Assembly: GCA_003550325.1 (NCBI GenBank)
Contig: QKWP01001181.1
Span: 42,116-106,115, forward strand
Source: Gigaspora rosea
Lineage: Eukaryota > Glomeromycota > Glomeromycetes > Diversisporales > Gigasporaceae
Reading direction: 5' to 3'
DNA: 64,000 nt
Shown here: in pieces, positions 46,192-57,320 of the stretch
Layout of the letters: each line of letters opens with the position of its first letter
Numbering within the stretch: the stretch's first letter is position 1
Translations under genes and position numbers: made by a program
Notes under the pieces: generated by a model
What the model was told of the DNA's origin: nothing
Databases searched by the model: none
What the model saw: the letters and a program-made list of their open reading frames with translations, nothing else

Positions 46192-46653
46192 ATGAAATCA
46201 ACATTATTCCTCGCAATTATTTTGACATTTATTATTATTGCTCAAATATATCATGTAAGCTATAATAAAAAACAGGAACCTGCAGGGGTAAATCCCGATA
46301 GAACTGTACCAAATCCCCTCCATAATAAAAGAGAAGAACCAACAAAGGTATTTCTCGCTGCACGTAGAATTGTAACATCAGGACCAAATCCCCTCCATAA
46401 TAAAAGAGAAGATCCAACAAAGGTAGATATCGCTGCACGTAGAATTGTAACATCAGGACCAAATCCCCTCCATAATAAAAGGGAAGATCCAACAAAGGTA
46501 GTTCTCGCTGCACGTAGAATTGTAACATCAGGACCAAATCCCCTCCATAATAAAAGAGAAGATCCAACAAAGGTAGTTCTCGCTGCACGTAGAATTGTAA
46601 CATCAGGACCGAATCCCCTCCATAATAAAAGAGAGGAACCAACAAAGGAGTAG
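46192..46653 (+). CDS. secreted precursor with tandem CLE-like peptides
   Basis: The protein has 153 residues. Residues 1-20 or so form a signal peptide (MKSTLFLAIILTFIIIAQIY). After a short spacer come a degenerate motif RTVPNPLHN (37-45) and four identical copies of RIVTSGPNPLHN (59-70, 84-95, 109-120, 134-145) at a 25-residue spacing. Each is followed by Lys-Arg and an acidic EEPTK or EDPTK linker, and the four perfect copies are preceded by Arg-Arg. Plant CLE peptides of 12-13 residues have the pattern R-x-V-P-x-G-P-(D/N)-P-L-H-(H/N); only Pro4 (Thr here) departs. A CLE gene is known in Rhizophagus, and multi-domain CLE precursors occur in plants and cyst nematodes. I infer Kex2-type cleavage in the secretory pathway and action on plant CLAVATA-type receptors. 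There is no intron. Start chosen at the only ATG giving a signal peptide. Confidence 0.85.
   Translation: MKSTLFLAIILTFIIIAQIYHVSYNKKQEPAGVNPDRTVPNPLHNKREEPTKVFLAARRIVTSGPNPLHNKREDPTKVDIAARRIVTSGPNPLHNKREDPTKVVLAARRIVTSGPNPLHNKREDPTKVVLAARRIVTSGPNPLHNKREEPTKE
46316..46640 (+). repeat. 75-bp coding tandem repeat of CLE units
   Basis: CCAAATCCCCTCCATAATAA and GCACGTAGAATTGTAACATC recur every 75 bp with only scattered substitutions, several synonymous or in the linker. High DNA identity points to recent amplification or ongoing homogenisation. All three frames on the other strand are also open in places as a by-product. Confidence 0.9.
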
Positions 46654-46731
46654 CTAGTTATCGATACACGTAGAGTTATAACATCAAGACCAAATTCCAT
46701 CAATAATATACTAAATAAAAGATAGGATGTT
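46654..46731 (+). pseudogene. degenerate extra CLE unit beyond the stop codon
   Basis: Reading on from the TAG in the same frame gives TRRVITSRPNSIN and NKR before another stop, clearly a worn copy of the 25-residue unit. The stop lies in a 6-base expansion (GAGTAGCTA where other units have GTA). The precursor was probably longer once. Confidence 0.75.
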
Positions 46732-46739
46732 GCTCCAGC

Positions 46740-48640
46740 AGAAAATACTTCAAGTCCTATTTAGCAATTTTATATTCTACTTCACTATTTCTTCCTTTCA
46801 TTACTATAATGCTGACTTTTTCCTGGAGGGTTAAAATTACAATAATATATTAGGTTATTTGATATAATCTTTTTACAAGAATATGCACGCATTTTTATTA
46901 TAAAATTTGCATACTTTTTCTTCTCAATTTATTTATTCTTCATCCTCATACATATTATCTTTTTCTTTTTTTTTGTATCATATTTGTTTGAATTAAATTG
47001 GTTTATCAACAAGGGATTTATGTATTTTATGTTTTAAAGAGTTAACATGTCATTAAAATACTGTTTATTAGAAAAGGGATTCATTGGTTTCTGGAACACT
47101 ACTTCAGTCAAACAATGTTATCAATCAAATTACAATTTATCAGTATGGTTTTTCCTTTACAACTTGTGAAAAAGCACTATATCAATAATATTACATTGTA
47201 AAACGATCTGTTCCAATTATAAGATCACTGGGTATGAGAATGGTATAACATTGGAGAAATAATTACTATTGTATGTTTACAAAAGACGATATATGTAGCA
47301 TGTGAGCGAAGATGTTAAATTTAAAAAACGATATATCATATACTACTGAATGATGTAAATAAATGTTAATTTAAAGAGCGATATATCATATATTGCAATG
47401 TGACAATAAATAATGATAATGATTGAATGATAGTTCATGTATGCCATATCCTACTCCCGGAACTCATCTGAAATTTTCTTGCCTAGTTTCTGGACTTATT
47501 TTTCCGCTCTGCTCCGGAAACTATGTAATGAAAACATTCAAGAAACCCAAAGAAACATATAATACTGTTCCATAAAAGCTCAAAAAAATTTTTTTAAGTT
47601 AATTATTACTGCAACGCTTACTTTGACATTCTAAATAAATTTGCAGAGGAAACAAAAATATATCTTCATACATAATTTTTAAAGGACTAACAATAAGTTT
47701 ATTTTTAAATAGAAACTTTTCGAATTAAAATAACATTAATCAAGCGCTCAATGTTCACGCTAATTAAATATAAAAAATATTTCAAAATATTTATTAGGAA
47801 TATTAAAATAAAATGCTTCATTAATCAGTCAACATTTGTTTCCCTGCTCGTTTAGATATCTCCTAATAAGATTCAATCCCATTCTGTCCAATATTACTCT
47901 TTGGAGAAAAAATCAATAACTTTTCCTGTATGATCTTTATTTCTCTACTAGTAAACTTTCCTAATTTGTTAACACTTCTGTACTAAAATTTTGTAAACGT
48001 TCGTTTTCCTGTTAAAGACGTTATGAATGATGTTGGAAAAATTTGACGTTTAATTTCTTTGTTAAGCAACTAGTGATATGAGCTGATGAAGAACAATAGT
48101 AGGCTGGCCTTTTTGCAAGTACGTACGTATGTACGTGCGTTACAATTTTTCTGATCAGAATTAGTCTTCATATTATATCTCAAATAAGTTTCTGTCGCAT
48201 GAAACCGGCATATATACGCATATTGATCATATGTTTTTCGACATCATAACTTATGTACACATATGTTAGTGTTCATATTTTTCCGTACATACGTACGTAC
48301 GTGTACATGTATTCCATAGTACGCATGTGGTAAGTTTTTTTTTTGAGACAGTTTAGACTGATTTTAAAAAAGCCAAATTTAAATTTACTTCATAATTTCT
48401 AAATAAAGATGTTACATTCGAATTTAAATTTTCTTTTGAATTATGTCAACACTCTTTATAGCGAATTGGATAATTTGGAAAAAAAGTTTTTTCGCGAGTC
48501 AACAATTGCTATACTGAACTAACATTTTATCTTTATAGTTTGTAATAAAGACGTTTATTTCACAGAGTATATTGATATACACATGTGAACATACGACATC
48601 GAAAATACAGTATATAACCCACATGCATGTATATTCTTTG
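46740..48640. other. AT-rich intergenic with ACGT microsatellites
   Basis: No gene is seen. Short GTACGTACGTATGTACG-type alternating tracts are at 48119-48139 and 48290-48312 (another at 49080-49098). About 47450-47530 has a few words (TCTGCTCCGGAAAC) shared with the dispersed repeats of the left part. Confidence 0.4.
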
Positions 48641-48645
48641 TGAGC

Positions 48646-48813
48646 TCATATGGATTTAAATATATCTTCTTCTTTTGTTTTGGCTGCGTCTCCTTCTGAT
48701 GTGTTATTGCCGAAACTATCTGTAATCTCTATGATGACTCCATTATCCTCATTTAAAAGATTCCTTGGTTCAGTCTCCTTTCCCTCTTCGAGCTCTATAA
48801 ATGCGCATCCAGT
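48646..48813 (-). CDS. possible terminal exon of an unrecognised gene
   Basis: The minus strand after an acceptor-like AATATTTAG (48814-48822) encodes TGCAFIELEEGKETEPRNLL and then GVIIEITDSFG, ending in TGA, a well-mixed, charged sequence that looks coding. Upstream the same frame has stops at TGA codons (48848-48955), while a neighbouring frame is open. An intron or decay is therefore needed. I recognise no family. Confidence 0.3.
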   Translation of the reverse strand, partial: TGCAFIELEEGKETEPRNLLNEDNGVIIEITDSFGNNTSEGDAAKTKEEDIFKSI

Positions 48814-49544
48814 CTAAATATTAAATGACCAGTATATAGCGATAGAATACACAAATCTGGAGAGATATCATTAGTGTTATTAAAATGATTTTCTGTTACT
48901 ATCTTTCCAAAAAGATCAGATCGATCTTGGATCATATCATTCATCAACATTATCGCTTAGTCATAAATTTGTGAGTTCAGACTGTCGGTCTTTGATCCCA
49001 TGATCCTTAGATTCCATGTTTAGATAACCAATAAAATGCATGGATTTGCACATAACACACTTCGTTGCACTCCTTTCCTGGTACGTACGTACGTATGTGT
49101 AAAACCCATCAGGTAGCTCCTTGCCAAATTCAAGTAATACTAAAATATTTAGCTTTTATCCTTTTTGTCTTTGAGAAATTCCAGTACAATAGCATTTTAC
49201 GTAATTGTCTATGCCCCGAACATACCCTGAACATCTTCACTCCTTAACATATTTTATATTCATTATTCGCCAATTAATCATCTAAATTAGCCAACTAATG
49301 AATTTGTTTAAACGACTAACCGATTTTAATCAATTTCTTGGCCTGAAATATGCTTTAAAAGAGAACCGATTTTAACACTTCTTTTATCGACTAGCCGGCC
49401 CACAAAGGTGCAGACTAAGGATCGATCTGCCTGTCGACCCAGCTGTTGGGTCGGGCCAGCTCATATCACTAATTTATACAGTAATCTTTCTATATCTAAA
49501 CTAAATTGAATTAGTTCATTTAGTCAAATAAGATTTTATATAAC

Positions 49545-49857
49545 GAATATCCATACTATTAATTTGATGAACGATAGCTAACATCAGAAATTGGTGAATT
49601 TCTCCTTATTCCTATTATTATATAAATTATAATTGACATATAAATGAATATACATACTATTAATTTGATGAACGATAGCTAACATCAGAAATTGGCGAAT
49701 TTCTCCTTATTCCTATTATTATATAAATTATAAATTGACATATAAATGAATATACATACTATTAATTTGATGAACGATAGCTAACATCAGAAATTGGTGA
49801 ATTTCTCCTTATTCCTATTATTATATAAATTATAAATTGACATATAAATGAATATAA
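49545..49857. repeat. 101-102-bp tandem repeat, three copies
   Basis: ACTATTAATTTGATGAACGA appears at 49555, 49656 and 49758, followed by AGCTAACATCAGAAATTGG and TCCTTATTCCTATTATTAT. Copies are almost identical. Confidence 0.9.
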
Positions 49858-50327
49858 AGGATCAGTACATCATTCTTATGTGTGTAGGCAAAGTTGATCA
49901 AAGGTAGAAACTGGATGCCTAAATATTTTACTTAAAAGTAATTTAATGGTACTAATACTTTAATTTAACGATAAAGGTAATGATTTTTTTTATAAAAATA
50001 GGAATATAATACCATATGAGTTTTATGCGATAAACTTACTTTTAGAGTTCTTACCCAGGTCGAAAATAGCTATTTGAGTTATTTTTTATTAAAATATGCA
50101 ATTCAATTTCATGAATATTTACTATTTAATTTATGTTAAATTAGTTGGCTTAAGCTTTACGAATATTTACTATTTATTAGTTAGCAAGTTTTAAAAACTT
50201 TCGTTCATCTACTATTTATATTAAAATAAGCGATTCAATTTCATGAATATATTTATATTTACTGTTTGATTTCATTTTATGTTGTTTTAATGCCGTTTAT
50301 TATAGTTATTTAATGGGTATCTGTGAA

Positions 50328-50976
50328 GCAAACCTTTCATTTTTGATACACCTGCACTTACTTTTTTGATATACTTAAATGTACCCTTACTTTTTTGTGA
50401 TATATGACTATTTTAAAAATCACGTGACCGCCACGCTTAAATCGACCAATGGGATCACGGGTAAGATTCTAAAGAAACTTATAAAGAAAGCTTAAGGCCT
50501 TCTCGATCGAAACTCAATTGTCTATTATGCTAACCTTAATTAAATGTTAGCAAAGATTGTAGAGAAGAAAACTACGACCCCGGAGGTGGCAATATCGCCA
50601 CGATTGGCTCAGAATATCGCGAGAATTTGGTAAAAAACTTTTGCGACTATTTAAAGTTTCTTAAAAAATTTAAAGAAATAGCGAAACTTTTTTAACGCAT
50701 ATCTCGTGATACACTAAGCATATTTTGATAATCTTACACCATTAGCATGATAAGCTTCTTCTCTACAGTTTTAGCCAGAAGTCCAAGTATGATTGGCATA
50801 ATTAGATCCGATTAAAAAAATTCATGCTTTATTATAAAATTTCTTTAGAATCTTACCTGCAAACCCATTGGTCGATTTAAGTTTGGCGATCATGTGACTT
50901 TTTAAAATCGTCATGTTGGGGTACATTTAGGTGTATCAAAAAGTAGGTGCAAGTGTATCAAAAATGAAAGTTTTGC
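50328..50976. mobile_element. Mutator-like MITE, 649 bp, 9-bp target duplication
   Basis: ATCTGTGAA flanks it on both sides (50319-50327, 50977-50985). The terminal repeats begin GCAAARCTTTCATTTTTGAT and continue for well over 100 bp with small gaps (GATACACCTGCACTTACTT, ACCAATGGG). A 9-bp duplication with long terminal repeats fits the MULE superfamily. The core has no transposase. Confidence 0.85.
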
Positions 50977-50985
50977 ATCTGTGAA

Positions 50986-51724
50986 TACAGGTATTTCATA
51001 GGTAAATAGTAATCGCGTTGCATTCGGTCACGTGGTTTACTATTAACCTACAGATATTTTATTAAAAATTATCTATTAACAAATATAACTTGGAAATCAA
51101 AAATATTCTTAACCTTTTATTGGTCAACAACTACCCAAAAGGCTTTCATCTTTTTAAAAAAGCCTTATTATTATCTAATTTGATTCAGGCTAACCCACAA
51201 ACCCTTTTACTTTCTAGAAACTAATACTTTAAACTATGTTTTAAAAATAGTTTTTTTTAATAAAATAAAAAAGGTTTTTAACCTATTGCATATTACTCAT
51301 AAAATTTATGTTAACAAAAATAAATTATGAAATGCATAATAAAAAGCTGCTGGCAATAGTAACTGTTTTTAAACAATAGTACTATTTTTTAGAAAAAATA
51401 CAACATAAAAATTACTATTTATTGTAACTACAAACTTGGAATATTTTACTAATACAAAAATTCTTAATTAATAACAAGCCAGGTGGCCTTTTTTCCTTTT
51501 AAGCTATTGTTTTTGGTCTAAAAAAAAATAAGAGAAATCTAATACCTTGTTCCAAAAACCTAATTACTTATACCAAGATGATGAAATAATAAGCCAACAA
51601 CATACTATATTACTAAAAATAGAAACCTTATACTAATTAATACTATCATTATATAGGCTAATTTAAGTAATTTATAAGTAGAGCTTATTATAATACTAAT
51701 TAATACTACTATCATATAGGCAAA
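50986..51724. other. AT-rich intergenic
   Basis: No gene is seen. Close to 51650-51745 the words ATATAGGC and TAATTTATAAGTAGA occur twice, the second time at the start of the next MITE. Confidence 0.35.
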
Positions 51725-52165
51725 TTTAAATAATTTATAAGTAGACTTATTTTTTTAAAAACTTAAAATAAAAAATAACTTTTAATCTACTGGTCCATTT
51801 TAAATAAGTTTACTACCAAAATATTCATCTTTTTGAGATAATTCCAATGAACCTAAAATTATTAAAATCTGATTACAGGTCACAAGATAATGTGCTATTA
51901 AATAGTGATGCACCTAAAAGGTAAAAAGAATTAGGTATATATAGGTTTAACAGTAGTTTAACCAATCTTTTCTATCTCCAGATGCATTACTATTTGATAG
52001 CATATTATCTCATGATTCTGTAATTGGAGGTTAATAATTTTGGGCTTATTGGAATTGTCTCAAAGAGATGAACATTTTTGTAGTAAAATTAACTAGTAGA
52101 TCAAAAATTATTTGGTTTAAAAGTTTTTTAAAAAAAGCTCTACTTATAAATGACTTAAATTCATC
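51725..52165. mobile_element. hairpin MITE, same family as 16447-16883
   Basis: The ends TTTATAAGTAGACTT / GAGCTCTACTTATAAAT-like are inverted. The arms share TCTACTGGTCCATTTTAAAT, TTACTACCAAAATATTCATC and TTTGAGATAATTCCAATGA with the element at 16447, as well as its centre region (TAGCATATTATCTCATG). This copy is more diverged in the terminal parts. Confidence 0.7.
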
Positions 52166-52574
52166 TACTGTATATATAAGGAACTGGATAAATAATCAAA
52201 TTAAATGGCTCCTCTAGTATTGGATATAATCAACTAATTAACAAATAAATTCAAAAAAATAAACAGATTAGTATAAGTTCTAATTTGAAATAGGCTTTTG
52301 CTTAAAAAAAGCTATTATATATACTAAATGTTCTAGAAAAAATTAAAAATATTACAAACAGGCATAATTCCAAGCTAGCAAAACAGTAGCCTAAATCTAA
52401 TTTCTTTCTACAAAACTATATTAACTTTATAATATTAGTATAAAACCTAAAATCTTAAATACTGTTTCTATAGATTAGTGTTGTTGCTAGATCAGTCTAG
52501 TTGAGACTACTAGAACTAGAAGGATTACTGGAACTAACTAAATGAAACTAAAAGATATTTTGGTTCTAGTGAAA

Positions 52575-52735
52575 TCTACCGTAGATTCCCGAAAATAAGC
52601 TACTCTGAAAATAAGCAACCCTCTTGGTTTTAAGCAAAAAACCTAAAACCTTAATACTCAAAAATAAGCTACCCCATATTTTCAAGCTGAAAACAATAGT
52701 AATTTTTTTTATTCTGAAAATAAGCTACCTCTCAA
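52575..52735. repeat. GAAAATAAGCTAC repeat tract
   Basis: CTGAAAATAAGCTACYC variants occur four times (52590, 52608, 52663, 52718). It may be the eroded end of another element. The rest of 52166-52928 is AT-rich without a gene. Confidence 0.4.
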
Positions 52736-52928
52736 ATCCATACAATATACAATTATACAATTCTTATTAGTGAATAAACAAGTTTCCAGTAATGCTTATA
52801 TTTTTTTAGTAGGAAAATAACAAGCATTACTTGGAACTTGTTTTTTTCACTGTCATGAATATCATACTTTTATTTTCTAACCAAGGATTTACATACATGC
52901 ATATGTATTTACTATTGTATATGCGTAT

Positions 52929-53530
52929 TGTTATAAAATAGTTTTGTTAATTTTGGTAGAAATTAGTTAAGAAATTAGAACTTAATAAGGAAATTTTGTA
53001 ATAACTATATTTAATAATAGTGATATGTGAAATCGATGTGCATGACACTCAATGACGCTTAGCGACACTTAACGATGCTTAGCGACACTTAACGACACTT
53101 AGTGACACTTAATGACGCTTAGTGATGCTTAATGACGCTTAGTGACACTTAATGACGCTTAGCAATGCTTAACGACGCTTAGTGACGCTTAGCTCAATAG
53201 ATATATAAACCCATCTTATTTCCCTTAGTTTAGGACAGATCCAGACATTATATTTTATCTTTACCCTTAAATTATTCATCCTCCTTAATAAACTCTTGGG
53301 ATTTCTAAGGAACAGACACCTTGGAATAGACCTCTTGTTAAATTAATAAACTGTCTATTAACTCTTGTTGTTTTATACCAAACTGCCATAGAGAAGTGTG
53401 TAGTTTCTTACAGACATAAAAGAAACTATACTTCCCTCTTGCACACCACTTCAGGCCCAAAGTAAGGGATCTCAGAAGCCATGTGATTGTTACTCTATCG
53501 GAATTAAAGAAGGCTTCCAGTACTGTAATA
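52929..53530 (+). repeat. 5' LTR
   Basis: Begins TGTTATAAAATAG and ends TACTGTAATA. It contains a field of GACACTTAACGATGCTTAGC 10-11-mer variants (53043-53192) and a TATATAAACC promoter-like word at 53205-53215. Confidence 0.9.
53043..53192 (+). repeat. GACGCTTAGT minisatellite in the 5' LTR
   Basis: About 14 tandem 10-11-bp units (GACRCTTARY). The matching array in the 3' LTR is at 63446-63573 with a different unit order and number, so the arrays have diverged since insertion. Confidence 0.85.
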
Positions 53531-53532
53531 TT

Positions 53533-53550
53533 TGGTGCCTTCTGGCGGAA
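53533..53550 (+). other. primer-binding site
   Basis: TGGTGCCTTCTGGCGGAA stands two bases after the 5' LTR and starts with the TGG expected to pair with a tRNA 3' CCA end. I did not determine which tRNA matches. Confidence 0.6.
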
Positions 53551-53840
53551 TCCTAATTAAATTATTGGATATTATTGAAGAATTTGGAAATCTTATTATT
53601 ACTTTTGGCAGAAATTTAATTTATTTTTTTTGGCTATTACTCTCTCTTGCTGTTTGATTGCACTCTTGTTATTCTGCTTACTACTTACTTGGAATTTTCT
53701 TTTTGGATATTAACTATTTACTATATTTTGAAGATTAAAATTTTGTTAACAACTTACTACTGTACTAACCTTTTATTTTTGAAGATATATTCTATTATTT
53801 TTTACTAGTTTTCTTGAGGCTTGGGAACTGACTTTTCTAT

Positions 53841-55630
53841 ATGAATAGAGTATATGAACTATATTTAGAACAACTTGAAGTACACGAAACAAGTCATCCT
53901 TCCTCCCTTGCAGTAGACATTTTACAAGCCTACTATCCTAATTTATTTTGTACTGTCTGCTATCCTGTTGCTAATTTACACCATTCTTTTCGCCGATTTT
54001 GGTGAACATATCAAGACAACTATTTTGCTATCCAATATTCACAAAAGACAAATGACAATTATCGTGTTTTACTTACTGCTACTGATTACAATACTGCTAG
54101 AGCCGCTGCTCGAGATATTGTCTTTAGTTGCCGCTATAATAACAACCCAAAAAAAGTTATTGCTGGTTTACTCCTTGCACATACCCCTATACTCTTGCCC
54201 CTACCTTACCTCTTGAATTTGAAGCTACCCTACTTGTTCTTCGTATCGAGGACCTTTTACTTTCTCCGCCTGCTCCAACTCGACTAAGAACTGAAAACCT
54301 TCTATTCGATTTTCAAAATCAATTAGGAAGAACTGAATTAAACTTTGACGTTTCTCCACCCAGATCTATATATACTTTAGGACCTGAATAATTAGCTGAC
54401 ACTGGTGTAGGTTCTTCTACTAATACTTATATACCAATCCCTCAGCGACTTGAGTTCCCTACCTCACCTATCTCAGAAATTCCATATCGTTATACTAGAG
54501 AAACTACTCCTCCTCCACAACAAAATCATTTTCTTCGCTATATACAACAAACCTTTTCTCCTGCTCGCACAACTGTTTCTCCACCTCCTCTTGTAACTGA
54601 ATTTTATCCTACTGTTAATTTAGATATAACTGTTACTCCATGCCACACACCTCCATTACTTAATACCCCTCTTCTTAACAACCAAAACTTAATTGATCCT
54701 CTTGACCATTATATTCAAAACCAAAAAGCTACTATTGTTAGAGCTGATTCTCTACAACAATTTGAAGAAATAAATTTACAACCTCTTGCTGAAGAATTAA
54801 ACCCTTTCTTACTTCTTAACCAACTAGACGAAGAAAATCTAATGGGTGATTAAGCTTTACAAGCTGCTGCACAAGCCATAACTGATCTTGCTACTGCCCT
54901 TGGGCAAGGCTCTGAGAAAACTCTTATAACTGTTGCAGATTTTTATGGTGATGGAACCCAAGACCCTGCTGACTAGCTAAAGGAATTTAGAAGAGCTGCT
55001 ACTGCTAATAAATGGAGTACTAAATGGAAACTCCAACTCGCTCCTGTGTATCTTAAAGAAGTTGCTCTGGACTAGTACCAAGCTTTAAATCCAGTACCCA
55101 ATGCTTTTAATGATGATGGTAACCAGAACTGAAGTTTCCAACATCTTTTTAAGGCACATTTCTATACCACCAAGCAAAAGGCTATCTGGCAAAAACAGCT
55201 TTTCGATATTAAACAAGGACCCACAGAGACTGTGGATGGATATGTCAACCAATTTCATACCTTACAAAAGAAATTGGACCCAAATGGTGTTTTTCCAGCT
55301 GATTTTGTTAAACAACTTTTTATTCAAGGCTTGCGGCCTGAGTATGCAGTTAATGTTCAAGCTACTGTACTTAACACCTTGACCAATGCTATTGAAGTAG
55401 CCCTCCGCTGGGAAACTGGAAAACTAATGACTACCCCTACTACCAATACCGACCAAGCTATTCAACAACTTACAGACCAAATTGCTAAGCTTAGTATTAA
55501 TTTAGCCCAGACACAGACCATACTTACCTTTTCCGTTAATTATGCTAACAACTGTGCCCAAACCCCTCACATGAAAGAACCTCCTATTTGTTATTATTAT
55601 GAACGCTGTGATGGGCTACGGCTCAAGTTT
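53841..55630 (+). pseudogene. gag of the Ty3/gypsy element
   Basis: From ATG 53841 protein-like text runs through several frames: NRVYELYLEQLEVHETSHPS, a proline-rich middle, then the capsid region with ITVADFYGDGTQDPAD*LKE, KEVALD*YQ, HLFKAHFYTTKQKAIWQ and GYVNQFHTLQKKLDPNG, and a damaged zinc-knuckle start CYYYERC. Two stops replace conserved-looking tryptophans (TGG to TAG), and others fit CGA to TGA and CAA to TAA. There is at least one frameshift near 54180. Capsid-type nucleic-acid-binding structural protein in the family; inactive here. Confidence 0.8.
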
Positions 55631-55639
55631 TTTTCCAAT

Positions 55640-56915
55640 TATTTGCTTACTCAGGAGATTGCCCACTGGATATATTGTATGATTATATGATTTCTCCCGA
55701 AATCACGGCATGGTTACGAAGGGTTAGCATAGCCCCAGGTAGCGTGAGGTAATGCCGCTGTGATTTCTGGCATGAGCACATGGTAACTGCGCATGCTAGA
55801 GCACAATCCAGTTTATGCCCTTGGTATTTCGCTGCTCATGTTTGTTTATTTCCCCTTTCATAAATAATAGATTCACACATGTCAGCTCCACCCATGTAGA
55901 TGAAACTAGTTTATGCCCTTGGCATTTAGCTATCAATGTTTGTTTATACACCTTTTTGTAAACAATGTACTTAGCCTAGTTATAGTTTCGTTTATGTCAT
56001 AGTATAGACACACAGTGGGTTAACGGTGAATTAAAGATAGAATTATAGTGCTAAGGCGAAGATGTTTTCCCTAACACTTACGCCTAGAGGCTTGAAAAAG
56101 CTGCCTCCACCTTCTGCCTCAAGGAAATGAGGTCATAGTAAGGAAATCGTACGATAAAAGACGAATTCAATAGAGCTAGTATAGATAGTCTAAAATCAAT
56201 GTATTTATTAAGAGGAAAAAAAGTATATAAGACCCTCCTTTTTGCGCTTCAATAAAGTTAACTCAGTTAAGTTCAAAATATTTGAATAACTCAGACGTAC
56301 TTGAGTTCTAACCTTTGAAATAAGAGTAGAAGTATTAAGAAGTTTTCCCTTGTTGTTAAACCTATTGTTATAGTAAAACTGCTTATTATACTTACCCTGT
56401 GACACTTTGTTACTATTGTTAAAGTCGTGTCATTTAGTTATTACTACGTAACCTGCATTTTGAACCTAGTTCCATTTATAACCCAGTTAGAGAAAGAAAG
56501 ACCGAGTTAATCATCTTTTATTTATATCACCGTCGATTAAACCCCTATTGATTACCCTATATATCAAACAATCTAACTCCAATATTGTTGGATTAATTAC
56601 CTGCAACACCTATCGGCCTGCTGATCATTAATCACATTAACGATTATATTTAACCCATTAACCTTATACCCTAAATTAAAGAGATAGATATAAAAGTGGG
56701 ATTAAAGCCACTTCAAGACGACTATACACAATAAGGAAAGAAATACTTATCTTCGTTTATCCAAGCTGCAGCAAGACCTACAAGACCTTTGAGACCTGGA
56801 CCAAATCTTCCATGCCTCTTTTTGCCTGCCAATTCGAGAATCTAGTGTCTTGTACACTTATAGAACATTTGTTTAGATAGTTAGTGGTGTTGTTAGTTGT
56901 ATTTAGTATTTAGAC
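55640..56915. mobile_element. insertion of about 1.2 kb in the gag region, possible solo LTR
   Basis: Gag text stops after 55630 and resumes with a zinc-knuckle-like QRTGYFIHDCNSR at about 56925. The DNA between is non-coding. It includes the duplicated segment CCAGTTTATGCCCTTGG (55809, 55908), a TATATAAAAG-like word near 56687 and an end region near CTTGTACA (56847). It could be a solo LTR of another element, but I could not fix its ends or a target duplication. Confidence 0.35.
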
Positions 56916-56916
56916 C

Positions 56917-57310
56917 AATAGCCTTGCCTTTCACAACGCACTGGATATTTTATTCATGATTGTAATAGTAGAAAACAAGACCAACAACAAGGATCTAATT
57001 CTAGTTGTAATAATAATAATTACAATAATCAGAACAGAAATAACAACCAAAATAGGGACCGAAATGGTCGCTCTTCTGACCACTATTCCAATAACAGAGA
57101 CTGCAGTCGTAATAATTCCTGTCCTAGAAGCCAATCTAGAGATAATAATTATAGAAGCCGAAATGATGATAACTATCGCTCTTACCAAAACTCCTCTAAT
57201 CGATCTCCTTCTCTTTATCATCGAAGTGTTAATTATCTTATACAAAATTAGACTCAAACGCCCTCTCTTACTACTAGCAAGTGGGAAATGCTGCTCAATA
57301 ATCCATCTAT
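56917..57310 (+). pseudogene. gag C-terminal tail, zinc knuckle and Asn/Arg-rich region
   Basis: QRTGYFIHDCNSR is the end of a CCHC knuckle. It is followed by a Gln/Asn/Arg/Ser-rich tail (NNNYNNQNRNNNQNRDRNGR) typical of retroelement nucleocapsid ends. The long open frames on both strands here are shadows of its low-complexity codons. It joins the protease after one frame change. Confidence 0.65.
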
Positions 57311-57320
57311 CTGAGGTGCC

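Noticed and set aside
46235..46703. Two minus-strand open frames of 136 and 147 codons across the CLE-like gene
   Set aside because: They are open only because the 75-bp repeat lacks stops in those frames; they have no signal peptide or family, and the plus frame explains the repeat.
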